This document shows, piece after piece, positions 1 through 12,748 of a DNA stretch of 64,000 bases (positions are counted from its first letter, which is position 1; each line of letters begins with the position of its first letter). Origin of the DNA: Phallusia mammillata (Eukaryota; Chordata; Ascidiacea; Phlebobranchia; Ascidiidae); contig QLIY01000308.1 of the NCBI GenBank assembly GCA_003260075.1, positions 1-64,000 of the forward strand. Direction: 5' to 3'. A program made the position numbers and the translations under genes. Under the pieces are notes generated by a model. It had not been told where the DNA came from. It did not search any database and was given only the letters and a program-made list of their open reading frames with translations.

Positions 1-23
1 GGATAGGCCTGTCAATCAATATT

Positions 24-128
24 TCGGGCCTAAACGGGCTTCTCAAAAACGTTACGCGGTTTCGGACCGGGCTTCGGGCTTATACTTTCGGGTTAAGGCC
101 GGGTTCGGGCTCAGATTTTGGGCCCGCT
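24..128. repeat. GGGC/CGGG-rich dispersed repeat, cut by window edge
   Basis: A short stretch dense in CGGGC, GGGCTTCGGG and GGCCGGGTTCGGG words stands out from the AT-rich surroundings and ends near 128. Segments of the same style occur at about 47028-47200 and, in the opposite orientation, at about 57970-58135. Such motif-rich stretches occur inside many non-autonomous hAT-type elements, but I cannot find clean terminal repeats here, so the class is inferred. It lies in the intron before the EGF exon of the gene that ends at 1997. Confidence 0.4.
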
Positions 129-243
129 TACAACTCAACTCTGTAAAAGTTTTCTAGGTTGTGATTTGAATGTTAAGTTTTGAAATATTTCTTGTTTTTT
201 ACATGGTGTGTAGCAGTCAAGTATGATCGTTTGTCGTTTACAG

Positions 244-1997
244 GAAACGGCTCCGACTGCAAAGATATAAACGAGTGTCTGCAAAACGTTTGCCACAATC
301 TATCAACATGCACGAACACGATTGGAAGCTACACATGTCGATGTAACGACACTTACGTTGGCGATGGAACATCTTGCGTACCTTTAAACCAGGGTAAAAT
401 ACTTAACTAAAACTTTAGAAGTATAATTCGAAATCTCAGTATACATCATTGAGGGCCAAAGTGAATTGATCGTTACAATTGCTTTTAACATAATATATAT
501 TTCGTTAAAGGTTTTTAGGATCGTTCCTTATAGAACGTGTTGCCCAGGGTATTGCACACGTTTTTTGGATAACATCAGTACCAAAAAAGGGTTGCAGATC
601 ACCAGGCTTGCAGAGTGTCTGGAACTCGATTTATACGAGTACTAGCATATACCCTGTCTCTTAGAATGATTTATGACACCGAATCGAAATAATTATAAAT
701 TGCGGCTGCAAATTATTAAATTGTCTTTTCCGTTTACAGTTGAATAAATAGCTGTTTTATGTTTTCATATCGTTTGCAAAGGCACATGCCTTAAGCTTAA
801 TTTATGCCCGCTGTGAGTAAAAAATGAAGGTTTTTATTTTTTGCACCGTTTGTGAGGCCTTCGGACATTTGACTTTAGTTAAAAAATTTTGATTACGATT
901 TCTTATATGGTACAGTCATAAATCTGACTGAAACTACCTGACTCTAACTTTGCTACCGTGTTGCACACTGGGTATTTGGAATACATGTGTACCAAGCAAA
1001 GTTTTCACCATAAAACATGTTGTAACAAAAATAATACATTTTTAGGACTTGCTTCATGGATAATCGCTGTGATAATTGTTGGAATATTGTTGATTCTGTT
1101 GATAATTGGTTTGTCGGTCCTCTATGCGCGTCGCCGTCGCCACCGTCGTACTTGGGTTCCGGATACGGTAAGAGCTCCTTTTTTGATCTGGATCAGTGGA
1201 TGGCTGTTTCTTCATGAATAGGGTTATCCTGGATCCATAAATAATGTAAAAAGAGTAAAACATAATGTTGTTAATGAGCACATTTTAATTAACGATAAAT
1301 ACAAATTCATTTTTTTCAAAAAAATCTTGTTAACAAGCAGTTGGTTCAGTTACGAGCTGTGTAAAGAAAAATGCAATTCATCGAAAATCTAACATTTCAA
1401 ATGTTTACTTTTGCCTTTATGTTTGTTATAAGACTTACCAGGAGATCTATTTTTAGTTTTTTATGATTTTTTAAGCATTCAAAGATGTGTTTGGCGTTTA
1501 GTCATGATCCACCTATTGTGCCCACAACTGTTTTGCGCTCCATAACGTTTCAACATTGCGCAGCTCCGTTTGATGATTGTTTTGGTGGAATTGTATCGCA
1601 ATGTTGTCTTTTTCCAAACGAAATTAACTCAAGTCAAAAAATGAGCTAAGACAAAGCGCGCTATATATACCAATTGTACAGGACAAAATGTTGTATTAAT
1701 GTTATTTTATGTTGAAACTTAAAGAAAAATGCGCTTGTTCGAGATGAAAGGAGCACGATTCACTACGACGAAATCGACATTTCCGGGGCTACCAACATTG
1801 ACCCCAAAATCGGCGAAGACCATGATTCCAGTGATGTGACAATCGTCGAAGACCCGACTCACCCTGTAGAAAATGGCGCTTCGAATCACTCTTTGGAAAA
1901 CGGTTCCTCAACGAACCCCACAGAAAACGAAACTCCAGCTATTCCTGCTGGAAGTGATGCCAATAATATTTTAACTGAAAACGATGTTTCGCTGTAG
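244..1997 (+). CDS. 3' end of a type I membrane protein with a calcium-binding EGF domain
   Basis: Three exons read through in frame. Exon 244-393 follows a TTTACAG acceptor, is phase 1 at both ends, and encodes one calcium-binding EGF module: DINEC, then cysteines in the usual six-cysteine spacing, GSYTCRC and GDGTSC. Exon 1046-1167 follows a TTTTTAG acceptor and ends before GTAAGA. It encodes a ~25-residue hydrophobic helix starting ASWIIAVIIVGILL, then an RRRRHRR stop-transfer cluster. Exon 1725-1997 adds 90 mostly acidic, Asn/Ser/Thr-rich residues and ends at TAG 1995-1997. The EGF-to-TM junction rebuilds a glycine codon and the TM-to-tail junction is phase 0, which supports this exon chain. 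The protein is probably at the cell surface with its N-terminus outside. The last residues, VSL, would fit a class II PDZ ligand (inference). Upstream exons lie outside the window. A small exon between 394 and 1045 cannot be excluded. I cannot name the gene. Confidence 0.75.
1046..1167 (+). CDS. Transmembrane exon of the EGF gene
   Basis: This exon lies between a TTTTTAG acceptor (AG at 1044-1045) and a GTAAGA donor at 1168. It encodes a long run of Ile, Val and Leu followed at once by arginines, the standard signature of a single-pass membrane anchor with the basic side in the cytoplasm. Its phase 1 entry matches the phase 1 exit of the EGF exon ending at 393, so the two can be spliced directly. 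Confidence 0.7.
1725..1997 (+). CDS. Cytoplasmic tail exon and stop of the EGF gene
   Basis: An open frame of 90 codons runs from a weak acceptor (AG at 1723-1724, preceded by a T-rich stretch) to TAG at 1995-1997. The peptide is acidic and polar, with HYDEIDISG near its start and repeated ENG/TEN words near its end. Phase 0 matches the end of the transmembrane exon. An alternative acceptor AG at 1742-1743 gives the wrong phase. The acceptor choice is the least certain part of this gene model. Confidence 0.6.
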   Translation, partial: KNALVRDERSTIHYDEIDISGATNIDPKIGEDHDSSDVTIVEDPTHPVENGASNHSLENGSSTNPTENETPAIPAGSDANNILTENDVSL

Positions 1998-2333
1998 TAC
2001 ACCGAAAACGTATTTAAGCGCTTTATATGTTTGTTTGTGTACCCAGTATTATTGTATAGCGATTATGTACCCATTTAAATTTCCCGTATCCGCGAAGAGT
2101 ATAAAAATCTCTTGTTTAAGCTTGCCAATATCGAGTGGCGTTTGACCTATTCGTAACTGCTTTGTTGCTTCAAAACAGTAAGATCGTAACCCATAATCTT
2201 CACCTAACAGAATGGTTGTTGTGATTTTGAACGCATTCAGTACATAGATTTACCTCTTGTTACTTGTTAGTCAATGCACCAATTTTGTGTGCTGAATTTC
2301 ATAAAAATACCTGCAGGTTTCCATACTGTCTTA
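1998..2333. other. 3'UTR and intergenic sequence after the EGF gene
   Basis: AT-rich sequence with no open frame of note. It should contain the 3'UTR of the gene ending at 1997, but I see no canonical AATAAA close to the stop, so the poly(A) site is not placed. Confidence 0.4.
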
Positions 2334-3455
2334 AATAATTGTTTTGTAAGCGCCACATTTTTTCTAATGTCTGTGTGCAAGATCATGCAATGTATACGTT
2401 CATGCAGTATTAGTGTTATGTAATTTCATTTCCAATGACGAAATGGCAGTGTAAATTCCAAAAAATGGTTTTCATCAAAAATACCCCATTCTCTGTCAAT
2501 CTGTTTGAATTTACACTAACACAACAATGTGTGCTGCCTAAAAAGATTGTTTTCTGTGCAAAGTTTGGCGGCTATTTTGAGTTTTTGAGCACTTGCATGC
2601 AATGTTATGACTTACTAAGCGAGCACCAAGTTTATTGAACGTTGTCATCCTTTGTATGTATTATGTTATCCACTTGCGTTTGTTAGACATGATAGGATGG
2701 CCTCCTGGATTTAACTTAGCAAATGCATTTCATAGTTGCGTCCAGCACTTTGTTTGACTAGCTTTTGTGCCATAACTTGTTTTGGAAAAATAATATGTTC
2801 GATCTTGTTTTAGCTGACATGGAGAAGATAATGGAAACGAACAATGGTTGCTTTTACGTGTACTGTAATGTTTTTTTCCCAGTTTCGATTTTCCCCCCCC
2901 CCAATAATTGTTTTGTAAGCGCCACATTTTTTCTAATGTCTGTGTGCAAGTTCATGCAATGTATATGTTCATGCAGTATTAGTGTTATGTAATTTCATTT
3001 CCAATGACGAATTGGCAGTGTAAATTCCAAAAAACTGGTTTTCATCAAAAATACCCCATTTTCTGTCAATCTGTTTGAATTTACACAACAATGTGTGCTG
3101 CCTAAAAACATTGTTTTCGGTGCAAAGTTTGGCGACTATTTTGAGTTTTTGAGCACTTGCATGCAATGTTATGACTTACTAAGCGAGCACCAAGTTTATT
3201 GAACGTTGTCATCATTTGTATGCATTATGTTATCCACTTGCGTTTGTTAGACATGATAGGATGGCCTCCTGGATTTAACTTAGCAAATGCATTTCATAGT
3301 TGCGTCCAGCACTTTGTTTGACTAGCTTTTGTGCCATAACTTGTTTAGGAAAAATAATATGTTCGATCTTGTTTTAGCTGACATGGAGAAGATAATGGAA
3401 ACGAACAATGGTTGCTTTTACGTGTACTGTAATGTTTTTTTCCCAGTTTCGATTT
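2334..3455. repeat. Tandem duplication (~560 bp) joined by poly-C
   Basis: Copy 1 (2334-2892) and copy 2 (2903-3455) are nearly identical, with roughly a dozen substitutions or small indels, about 2 % by eye. They are joined by exactly 10 C (2893-2902). The C run is absent from the left edge of copy 1, and at the right edge of copy 2 a T run stands in the equivalent place. Short open frames inside both copies are not conserved as proteins. This is the largest of six loci in the window with the same architecture. Confidence 0.9.
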
Positions 3456-3489
3456 TTTTTTTGATTATTTCAGAGTGAGTCAAGGGCTC

Positions 3490-3600
3490 CCAAACGTTTT
3501 TTTTTTCACGGGGTTTGAACCCAGGACGAAACCCGATCAAGCTTTTTTGTGGCTGTATGTGGTTCAGGCGCGCCAAACCATTCGACCAAGTTCCCATCCC
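3490..3600 (-). repeat. tRNA-derived SINE-like element
   Basis: On the minus strand an A-box-like TGGTCGAATGG (plus 3578-3588), followed by TTTGGCGCGCC, is followed about 55 bases later by a near-perfect B box GGGTTCAAACCCC (plus 3510-3522) and then an A-rich tail next to 3500. This is the internal RNA polymerase III promoter layout of a tRNA or tRNA-derived SINE. The spacing and the missing cloverleaf arms argue for a SINE rather than a working tRNA gene. The boundaries are approximate. Confidence 0.5.
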
Positions 3601-3798
3601 CAAACCTTTGACAAAGCTGATTTTCTCAGCTCGTTGGCACATCAAGCGCTTGCTGTTCGGAATTATTTTAAGCTCTTGGTGTCGCTCTGTATTCGCGAAA
3701 AAAGTTTGGACGTTGTGCCTCATTTCAAGGCGGTGAATCGACTACAAGAGTTACGACTATGCCTTTTAAAATGTAAACATAGCCATTTAGCCAATTGT

Positions 3799-4064
3799 TG
3801 GTATCAGCTGGGTTTAAACATCAATCTTAGGTGCAACTTTCTGTTTCAAACTGGCCCGTTTTTTTACAATAAAGCAAGTAATTTTCATACTTGGTGTATT
3901 GGCCTAGAACCCTAGATCGACTCTTCCCCCCCCCCTGGTATCAGCTGGGTTTAAACATCAATCTTAGGTGCAACTTTCTGTTTTAAACTGGCCCGTTTTT
4001 TTACAATAACTTAGCAAGTAATTTTCATACTTTGTGTATTGGCCTAGAACCCTAGATCGACTCT
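3799..4064. repeat. Tandem duplication (~125 bp) joined by poly-C
   Basis: Copy 1 (3799-3925) and copy 2 (3936-4064) both begin TGGTATCAGCTGGG and end AACCCTAGATCGACTCT. They are separated by 10 C (3926-3935). Differences include a small insertion (ACTT) in copy 2 after the CAATAA motif and a few substitutions. The C run does not occur at the outer edges. Confidence 0.9.
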
Positions 4065-7000
4065 CAAGAAGAAAAAAACGTTTTGAATCAATGTCTACGT
4101 AATGCAGGCAAACATGGGGCAATTCGACGAACCTTGCGCATAGCCTATTTTGCGCTACGGTAAACCAAAAGTGCGAATATTGCTTTCGAAAACTTTACTG
4201 CTTTGCTATTAAACCCACAGAAAGTTATTAAACTATAAACCTTGGAAAGGGCGCTCTGAAAGCAAACTGTGACCTATGTGAGAACATTAAAACTGCATTT
4301 AATCGTAGGTTAGATAGGTCGGCACTCGGCATGCTTCGTTTTGACTTCAATCTGATTCATACCCGGGGTTATTCAAACCACCAAGCCTAATGCCCAACAT
4401 TTCGCGTATCCATTGGTGCAAAGTTGTGTTACAAGGAGGTGTGATTGACTCGAGTATCGACAGATATAGCGGAAACCCTAAACTGTTTTAGCGCTTCAGC
4501 AACACCATTAGTTATTGCATAGCTTCTTACAAGCCGACTTCAAACGGACAATAGTTGATGCATTGGCGCTTTCACACTATTAGGGCGTCAGATTCATTAT
4601 AATAGCCCGAGAGCGAGAGAAACTTCTGGAATGCATTGTTGGCACTTCAAACGCGAGAACGGCTCCAGCCTATTAACCTTGAATGAGGCTCAGGCCCCCT
4701 TTGGTTACGCCGTGTTTGTCTTTGCATTCCACAGGGCCTTTCGACTCCGGATAAGGCCGAATTTGTGAGAAAATGACGCGGTTGTCGGCAGAATCTTTTG
4801 TACTTTGTGAGGTTACGGACGAGGACACTGAAAGAAGTTGTAATCAAAAATCCTATCTGTTATCAATTTTATGATTATGATCGGTGTGAAGAAAACTTAG
4901 CCTAGCGTATGTAAATGATGTGTAGTTATATCTACACCATAATCTTAATATATGTACGACATAGACGTTGAACTATATTCAGTTTAGTGTTATCAAATTT
5001 GTTAGACAAAAAACACTAGTTAGTGTTGGCATTATAAGGTATTAGATGCGTTGGCTAAGTTTTGGTGAGCGTAAGTACAATAACGTACGAGAAACACATT
5101 TTAGCAAACAAAATTTCAGAAATGCTGTTAAAAACAAGTAACTTGTGACATAATTACAGGAAAATGCAAATACCAACAACTCGGCCAATATTTGTTCCTC
5201 TAAAATTTACGTTAAAGTTTGCATCGTACGCGGTTGTGACGAAGTTTTACCTGAAATCCGCAGTCATATGTTTGTCACCGGAAGAAAACGAATATTAACA
5301 CTGCAAACAGTAATTACGTGTCAGATATGATGGCGGAAGCCCAAATTAATATGTCAGAAATATCGTTGTGCTATCACCGTGAATTGACGTGTTTAAATTT
5401 GCGAAAAGGTCTCTGTTTGCGAACGAGAGTCTTACCAAACATATGACTCATGTAAAAAGATTCTTCACTTTTCTCTCTCTCCATCGACCGCACAATGGCA
5501 ATCTCGGAGAGGAATATTTTTTGTGCGTAAAATTTGCCGACCTCATGCCACTGGAAACAATAAACCTTAACCGCGGAATCCGTACTGTAATGTCCGTTTC
5601 CAACATAAAAGCATTAAAACTGACTCACAAGACGCGACAATATACATTATATTTCCCGTCATGTACAAAGGTTGAACTTTATGACTGAGCTAGGTTTTAA
5701 ACTTTATATCTTTACCAGAAGTTCATTTGGTTCGGAGTTTAACAAACAAGATTTCAAACTCTTGTGTAAAGTGCAAGTTTTATTTGGAACCATGGTGACT
5801 ATAAACCTTTATCCAAGGTAGTTTTGGATGTAGCTACCTTCATGACTTGTGACCTAAAGGGCATGTGACAATTTTATCTCACAAATGCCGCATAGTTTCT
5901 GCCTTATGCTTACATTTTTGTGTTGTTTTGAAACCGATCTAGTGGTCGTTCATCCCTTCAAACTGTATAAACCGCGTTGCCATAAGATCAACATATGCCC
6001 TAGGTTCCTATCGTGGTTTCCATAGATTTTATGTCAACATGGAACTGGGAGAAAAGCTCTTTTGAAACCACGGCACAGCCACATTACACTACTTGACATA
6101 CCTCGAGCCGCTTCGTTGATGAACAACTGAGCAGTAAGTATCGAAAACGCGCTCGCATTCCTCGAATAGGGAATCTCCAACGGAACTGCGGTTCAAAGGC
6201 CCAATTGGAATTTGCGGCGGACAAATACATCTCGGCGCCTGAGGTCTTATCACCACAGGGTTTAAAGAGTTGACTGGAAGCTTAAAACATTCGCTTTAGG
6301 TTTTAGACCGGCTATGGACGGACATTGCTCCCTTGAGATATGAAAATAGAAGTATGGAGGATTGAAAACAGATGAGGTCATCGCTTCACTATCTTTTAAT
6401 TGACAGCTTCCTGAAATTTATCACGTATGGTTGTATAACTGACATAATTTGCTTCATAACGAGCAACATTTTTGGCAAGGATAAATGTTGGGCGCATTAA
6501 ATCCTACTTTAAAAAGGTTACTTTTACTGTTTGTTAATTAATTACAATCTTCCTCAATACTCTTGCATTACTTGCAATCAATTGATAAAAAAGGACATCT
6601 TCTGTAAGTAGTGCCATACTAAACCGTTCGATATATGAATGTTGCATATTGTGCAAAGTTTGGATTTTGCGTAACTGGTGAAACAACACTTGATTATGTG
6701 TCGGTATTCGCCTTGATCCACTGAAAGCAAAACTCGCGTTTATGCAAAATAAAAGTTTGCGCTACTTACATTTCGACAAACCTTGTAAAAGTAACAACTT
6801 GGTTTAATGAGGTAAACACGCCGGACTGTGTTGGCGTCATTGTCGAGCAAAAATTACGTAACCAAGTTGTGTTGTTCATAATTTCCCAAAGGCCTGCAAT
6901 GCGATGAAATCAACGTTGGCCATTGGGACCCACAAGGGCTTGAAGAGAAAGACCCTGAAACTGATTGCTTTAATCGTCAGCAAACACGACAAAACCCTTG

Positions 7001-9383
7001 GTGCAAAACCGGAAAGTTGGCATCATTTGGGATTTGAACACGGGATTCGAGGGGTAGAATTTCGGAAACTTTAGAAGTTTTATGTCTGTCAGTCGTCTAT
7101 AACTTGTCATAAATGTCGCAAGGTTGGTTGGCCTTGCATGAACTTAAATTATTTTTTCACTTTATATGTCTTTACTGAACGGTTGTGAACTTTGGAACCC
7201 TATATTCGGATCTGTTCATAAGTTTATTTTTGAAAAATAAAGCATGTCGCTTTTTACGTCTATTTGAGCCGTTATTTTTGTCATTAAAGTTATGAACTTC
7301 GTTTGCAGGAATGCAATGGTAGGCCTATTTATTATTGGTCTCAAATTGGTCTGCCATTTCACCTCAAATTCTTTTTACTCATTTTTTTCAGTTGGTGTGA
7401 TACTTCAGGTTTTAAACTTTTACTCACACCTTATTTCCACCAGTTTCAGGCATTGAATGTGTTTGCTTCAAGTGATCAAACCAGCCCATCGATCACTTTC
7501 TGCAGTGACAATTCACCGGCTGCTAGTTTCTCCTGGGTGTTGTTTGTTGGTCATGCAGCACTGTGACTCATTTGTTCGCTGGCTTACCTGCGGTACGGGT
7601 GGTGCCCTGACAACTGACTGTGTTTGTGTTTTGCTCTATTAACTGTGGATCTAAAGTGACCCTTGCCTGTGTTAACAAACTCTTTCGCTCTGCACTAGTG
7701 GCAGTGTAAAGCTTTTTGGTGAGCCGGTTAGAGTTGTTCATGGTATGTGTAATTAATCGTTCTGTGAGCATTTCTCCTAAATAGTATTTAACTACAATGG
7801 TTTGTTTAAAGTTTTGTTCTATCTTCCCTTTTTGCTGAGTTTCACGCAATTTTTTAACTCATTGTATTTATGTTTAAACAGTTAGTAACATACATACGGT
7901 ACTAAATCACAGGAATTAAATAGGGGTCTTAAAAGTGCATCAAACTTGCATTTTGAGTGCAACATTAAACTCATGATTGTTTGTTGAAACTTTTATTGCC
8001 AAAATTATGTTCTTGTTTGCGTGCCTTCATTTTCAGTAAAACAGGACCATAATAATGTAACTAGGTAACGTGCGCAATTAATATGCCATAATCCGCACAA
8101 GATTGTCTCGTAAAACTGCCGTTAACTGATGTGCAAATAGTCAACACTGTAACGAGGGTCTACCATAATTTCATCACGCATTAAAGCTTTCTTTTGTTTG
8201 GAGGCTGTCAAAGAGTCGTGTGGGGGGGTAGCTTATTTGACGTGTTAGTGTGCAGTGAAATATAATGCATAATGGGGCTGGTAGGTAAGACATTCATTTG
8301 GTGTTTACAGGCAGTCCGTCGTGTCGACGTCTGGAGTTACAGACTGCAAATTTGTGTGGCAAACAATGCTTATCAATCATGCTCTTAAAGCGTACACAGG
8401 ACCTTCTGATTCAGCACATTACTTACTTACAAAATTCTAACGCTTACGGCCTCCACTGGGTTATTACAGAAAGTTTATCGCTCGTGGGGTCAAAGTACCA
8501 TCGCGCAGGGTCTGGATTCTTTCCAATGAGAAAATACCAAATGCTGTGGCACTCATGTTTGGCAGCACCGGCTGATGTGTGTCTGTTTTACTAAGATTAG
8601 TTTTTTGGTGAGCTTTGCAATCTTGTCCCAAAATTAGAAGCCTTTGTTTGCCTTGCCGAAAACAGGCGGGTAATTTTGAACAATAGGCATAACAGAGCAC
8701 TGTTTTAAAAGAAGCAATAGTGACATGCTATACACTGCCTTGAAACGCATTCCATCTAAAACCGTTCATTTACCTCTTTTGATATAAATAGAGACTTCAG
8801 TATAGGCTATATTTTTAAGGCATTGTTAACATATTGAATAACACTTGCTTTTACACTGCATTTGCTCAAACGTAAAATTCCTTTCGGGCAATAATAAAAT
8901 TTCAGGACTAATACCGGTACCAATTTTTAGCAGTTTAACTGAATGTCTAAACAAACATCAACGGACAAATGTTGAATTTTCTCAGTGTCCATCTTCTTAT
9001 CTCCATATGCTGTTGACAGCAATCAGATGAGCATCAGCGTTGGGGAATTCCCGTTTTCCAACAGAAACGCTGAGTCTTTAGCGTCTGGTGTGTTGATTAC
9101 ACGCCGATGGGTGTTTGCCCATTTAGATAAGCCACTGCCGCGCCTAAATCGGTGTAGCCAGTCAGCGAATTGAGTGTTTTTGTCAAGTTTGATAACAATA
9201 TTTTCAAACCACGCACATTCGATAAGGTTGACCGGTTGATTCGACTGACAAAAAAGGTCACAAAAAGTTTTTTTTTACACTGTTGGAAAAGGGACCCAAT
9301 AGGAATCTTGACAAGAATTTTTTGTGTCGATATACGCCCGACGTCAGTATAAGCTACTCAAACATTTGACTAAGTTCTTGCCC
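4065..9383. other. Gene-poor AT-rich sequence
   Basis: About 5.3 kb with only short, unconvincing open frames, the longest about 99 residues at 5389-5688 without domain or codon support. A weak minus-strand B-box-like word lies near 7025-7050, without a clear A box. I see no RNA gene or convincing exon. Confidence 0.4.
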
Positions 9384-9578
9384 TGATGACTAACATGAAA
9401 CATTTCTTGTCAATTTATGCTATCAGACATTACCATATCTTATTTTTCGCCACTAGCAAATTGATACAACTTGTCCCCCCCCCCCCTGATGACTAACATG
9501 AAACATTTCTTGTCAATTTATGCTATCAGACACTACCATATCTTTTTTTTTTCGCCACTAGCAAATTGATACAACTTG
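9384..9578. repeat. Tandem duplication (~92 bp) joined by poly-C
   Basis: Copy 1 (9384-9473) and copy 2 (9487-9578) share TGATGACTAACATGAAAC through ATTGATACAACTTG. They are joined by T plus 12 C (9475-9486). The copies differ by one substitution and by the length of a T run (TATTTTT versus a longer pure T run). Confidence 0.9.
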
Positions 9579-10119
9579 CCACTTAGAGCGCTAAAGAGTT
9601 GCCGACCCCATAATGGATGGAATTCCAAGTTTGCTGTTCAGTTCAAAAAAATACGACTTATTAAAATGATTAGGTTAATTAAACAAACCCTTTGCTGATA
9701 CAGAGTCGTGACTATTTCTTTATTATGGTTGTACAACGACGAAGTTGTTAATTTTAATGATGCTGTTAAGGAATGTTGAATGAGTGACTAATATGTTTTT
9801 GCACACTTCCCACTTTACATTGTTGGGGTATTTCTCCTACATTTGGTCTCATGTTATAGCGCGAAATACTGCTTTATGCCGGAGGTTATCAACCACAAGG
9901 TTAATTTACTACAGAGATATAAAGGTACTGACGTTGGTTGGTTGTATATCAAAGTAAAGCAAATACGAGACCAGGAAACTTTTGTTATAAATCTGTCATT
10001 ACGAAAAAGACAGAAAAAGTTAATACCCTCTTCATGCTTTCTAGTGAGTTCATAGCAAAATTATTAAACTTTGCATTTTTGTTTAGGGCCTGCTGTGTTA
10101 ATACACAAGTCGTTTAGAA

Positions 10120-10290
10120 CAGGTGTGCAACTAAGTAAAATTCGCATTTGATTCTAACCGCATATTACCTGGTCACAGAAAAATAGCATCGGGCGCATTA
10201 ATCTGCTCAAAAAATATATAATAGCCGGACTCGTTTGTCAGTACATTTGAAATCCAAGCCTCTCTACGGGCCGCAGGTTGCACGCCCCTG
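10120..10290. mobile_element. Short non-autonomous hAT-like element
   Basis: The 171-bp segment begins CAGGTGTGCAAC and ends GTTGCACGCCCCTG, imperfect terminal inverted repeats of the hAT type. It is flanked by a perfect 8-bp target duplication GTTTAGAA (10112-10119 and 10291-10298). It has no coding capacity and must have been moved by a transposase made elsewhere. Confidence 0.8.
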
Positions 10291-11156
10291 GTTTAGAATA
10301 CAAAGAGTAACTGTTTTTGTGATAATCGTTGTGCAACTTGCGGACCCAAGTTATAATTTGCTTTGACTTGTGTATATATGCAAAGCTGTTAATAGTTCAA
10401 ATTGCTGAGATCTCAAAACCACAGGAGGACTTTTTCGGGTGCCTAGTAGTGACTACTCGTTTTTTTTTTCTCGCGCCAAAACTTGTGTACTGAACCACCC
10501 AGCGCGAGTGATCAAAGGAATTTATGACCGTATCGGAAATAGGCAGTAAACCGGAGCCAATGTTAACATTACCTGTCTTGTTATCGTCAAGTTACCTAAC
10601 CTTCAGTAAAAATCCGCAAGCAAACATTGTCTTTGCGACTGTGATTGTTTTTCGGGAAAAAATTCTTGCGACGTCTCTTTTATCTGTCTTTACATCCAAA
10701 GAGCAGACACAGGTTAATCACCCTATCTCCGCATTCGCTAATAATTAAAAGCATCCGCTTCTGAATGTTAAAGTTTTTCCAGTTTGCCTTTTGACCCGGT
10801 TTTGTGTATGGAATTGGGTCAAAACATTGCATGCTTGTTGACACATATAAAATTGTCTTTGGGTTTGGGTCGTACGAAGATACGTTTAACAGAGAATTAC
10901 ACATTTAAACACTTTTAAATGTCACGATGCTCTACCTAATTGCTTTATAAAGGTGCAATATTTGTTCCTATAGATCGCATTGAATGTATGTGTATTGTTA
11001 ACCTTTAGTAACCTATACAGTCCTGAATGTTTTAATGAAAAACTTGTTTTGAACACTGTTGGCGAAACTAATTTGCATCCGAAAAGTCGCTGAAACTACA
11101 TGGCGTAAGTGATGTTTGCAGAGTATCAACTAAATAAAAACAAACTTATACTATAT

Positions 11157-11487
11157 TAGTGGTTCCCAACCGGGGAGGAATTCCTCCCTAGGGAGGAATT
11201 TCAAGAGTTCAGGGGAGGAATTACATGAAAACTGTAAAAAAACATTTACATTCGAAATGTTACATAATATTTTTGTATTTACATTATTATGTCCATTATA
11301 ATTTGGACCCGGTTTACATTTGAAACCGGTTGTAAAGGATTCTAAAATGGACATCCCTAATTATAAGGTCTATTTCAAATTGCTATAATTTTTTATGTTA
11401 TATTTGTTTTTCGTCTTATCGGGAGGAATGAATAGTTGGAAAATGGGCAAAGGGAGGAATGTAACAAAAAAAGGTTGGGAACCACTG
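11157..11487. mobile_element. Short non-autonomous hAT-like element
   Basis: The 331-bp element has terminal inverted repeats TAGTGGTTCCCAACC and GGTTGGGAACCACTG and a perfect 8-bp target duplication TACTATAT (11149-11156 and 11488-11495). GGGAGGAAT motifs recur inside near both ends. No transposase frame is present. Confidence 0.88.
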
Positions 11488-12321
11488 TACTATATTGTTT
11501 GCTATTACGCTATTGGTCAGTCTCCATCGTAAGTGGGCGTTGCCTTCGTTTCCCCTCTAAAAGCAAATTATGGCAATCAAAATTCTTCTACTATATAATC
11601 TTGCACTATAATTGTCAAATTGTATTAACTCTAACGTAAAAAATACAATTTAAAAACTTGATCTTGAATTCCGCGTACGCAAGCTGAGGAAAAATCTAGT
11701 AATATACTGTCTGTGGAAATACCAAATCAAGTGCGAATTGATATACACTCCAGTAAAGGGTACAGGCATTTTAACGATCGAATTCTAATTCCTCTGCCGA
11801 AGTCGATTGCTTCGTCAACACCCGTCGAGACGTAAGGCGACAGGAACGCAAGGACAAACATTGTGGAAGACTGCACGTACAAGAGATAAGGAAGCATCAT
11901 TACCGGTGTTTGTCTGACAAATATGTGCAACTATATGGCATAAGAGCGTACCGATTACTTGCAACCTTTTAAGTATGCAACGAAGTCCTTTGTAGTGGCT
12001 TTACGATCAGTTAAAGTTTAGTGCTTTTCAGAGATTTATGAGATTTGCGATTAATACTGCATGGTACTGTAAGGCTGCATAAAAGTTTGAAAAACAGTCC
12101 TAAAAATAACTGCTAAAGTTTATTCACACAAAAACGATAGGGTGAGCTTTTATTAATGAAACACAAAACCGTTTGCACCATTTTTGTCTCAAAGCAATAC
12201 ACCTAGACACCATTGTTTATGTAGCCTTGTAGTCGTTGTAAATGTAAAGTTCATTGCTGCTTTTATTACTTTTTTCGAGACATTTCTGGAATAGATTTTA
12301 GACAAACAAAACCAATACAAC

Positions 12322-12748
12322 CAGGGTTGCCATACCGTCCTTATTTCTAAGATTTGTCCTTAGTTTGAAGGGCTATGTCTTAGAAAAGTTTATTGTCCTT
12401 ATTTCTAAGAAATGTCCTTATTTTTGACTTGAGTCCTTATTTTGTCTTATTTTCAACAATTATGAGTCAAATTCTTGAGTCCTTCTTTTGTCTTATTTTC
12501 AACAATTACTGGTCAAATCCCTATTACAAGTAAAAGTAAACATAGACCTGAGCTGTTGTGAGATGCACAAAGTATTTTCTACGAACAAGAAGTGACTGAA
12601 ACAGATTGTTTTTGCCAAAATATTGCATATGATATGGTATGGCTCGTATAACTGCAAAAGATTTGTCCAAAAACGTTTGTTTTGTTTCGTATGACAAATG
12701 CATTTTTCGATTGTCCTTATTTTTGGTTTCAAGTCGATGGCAACCCTG
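12322..12748. mobile_element. hAT-like element, CAGGGTTGCC family, older copy
   Basis: The termini are CAGGGTTGCCAT and ATGGCAACCCTG. The interior carries repeated TGTCCTTATTTCTAAGA-type words. The flanking octamers AATACAAC and AATGTAAC match at six of eight positions, as expected for an aged target duplication. A second copy in the opposite orientation lies at 14322-14699, nested inside another element. Confidence 0.75.

Noticed and set aside
3475-3915. 146-codon open frame on the plus strand
   Set aside because: It runs through the SINE-like element and the left copy of a duplication, shows no domain, and lies in repeat DNA.
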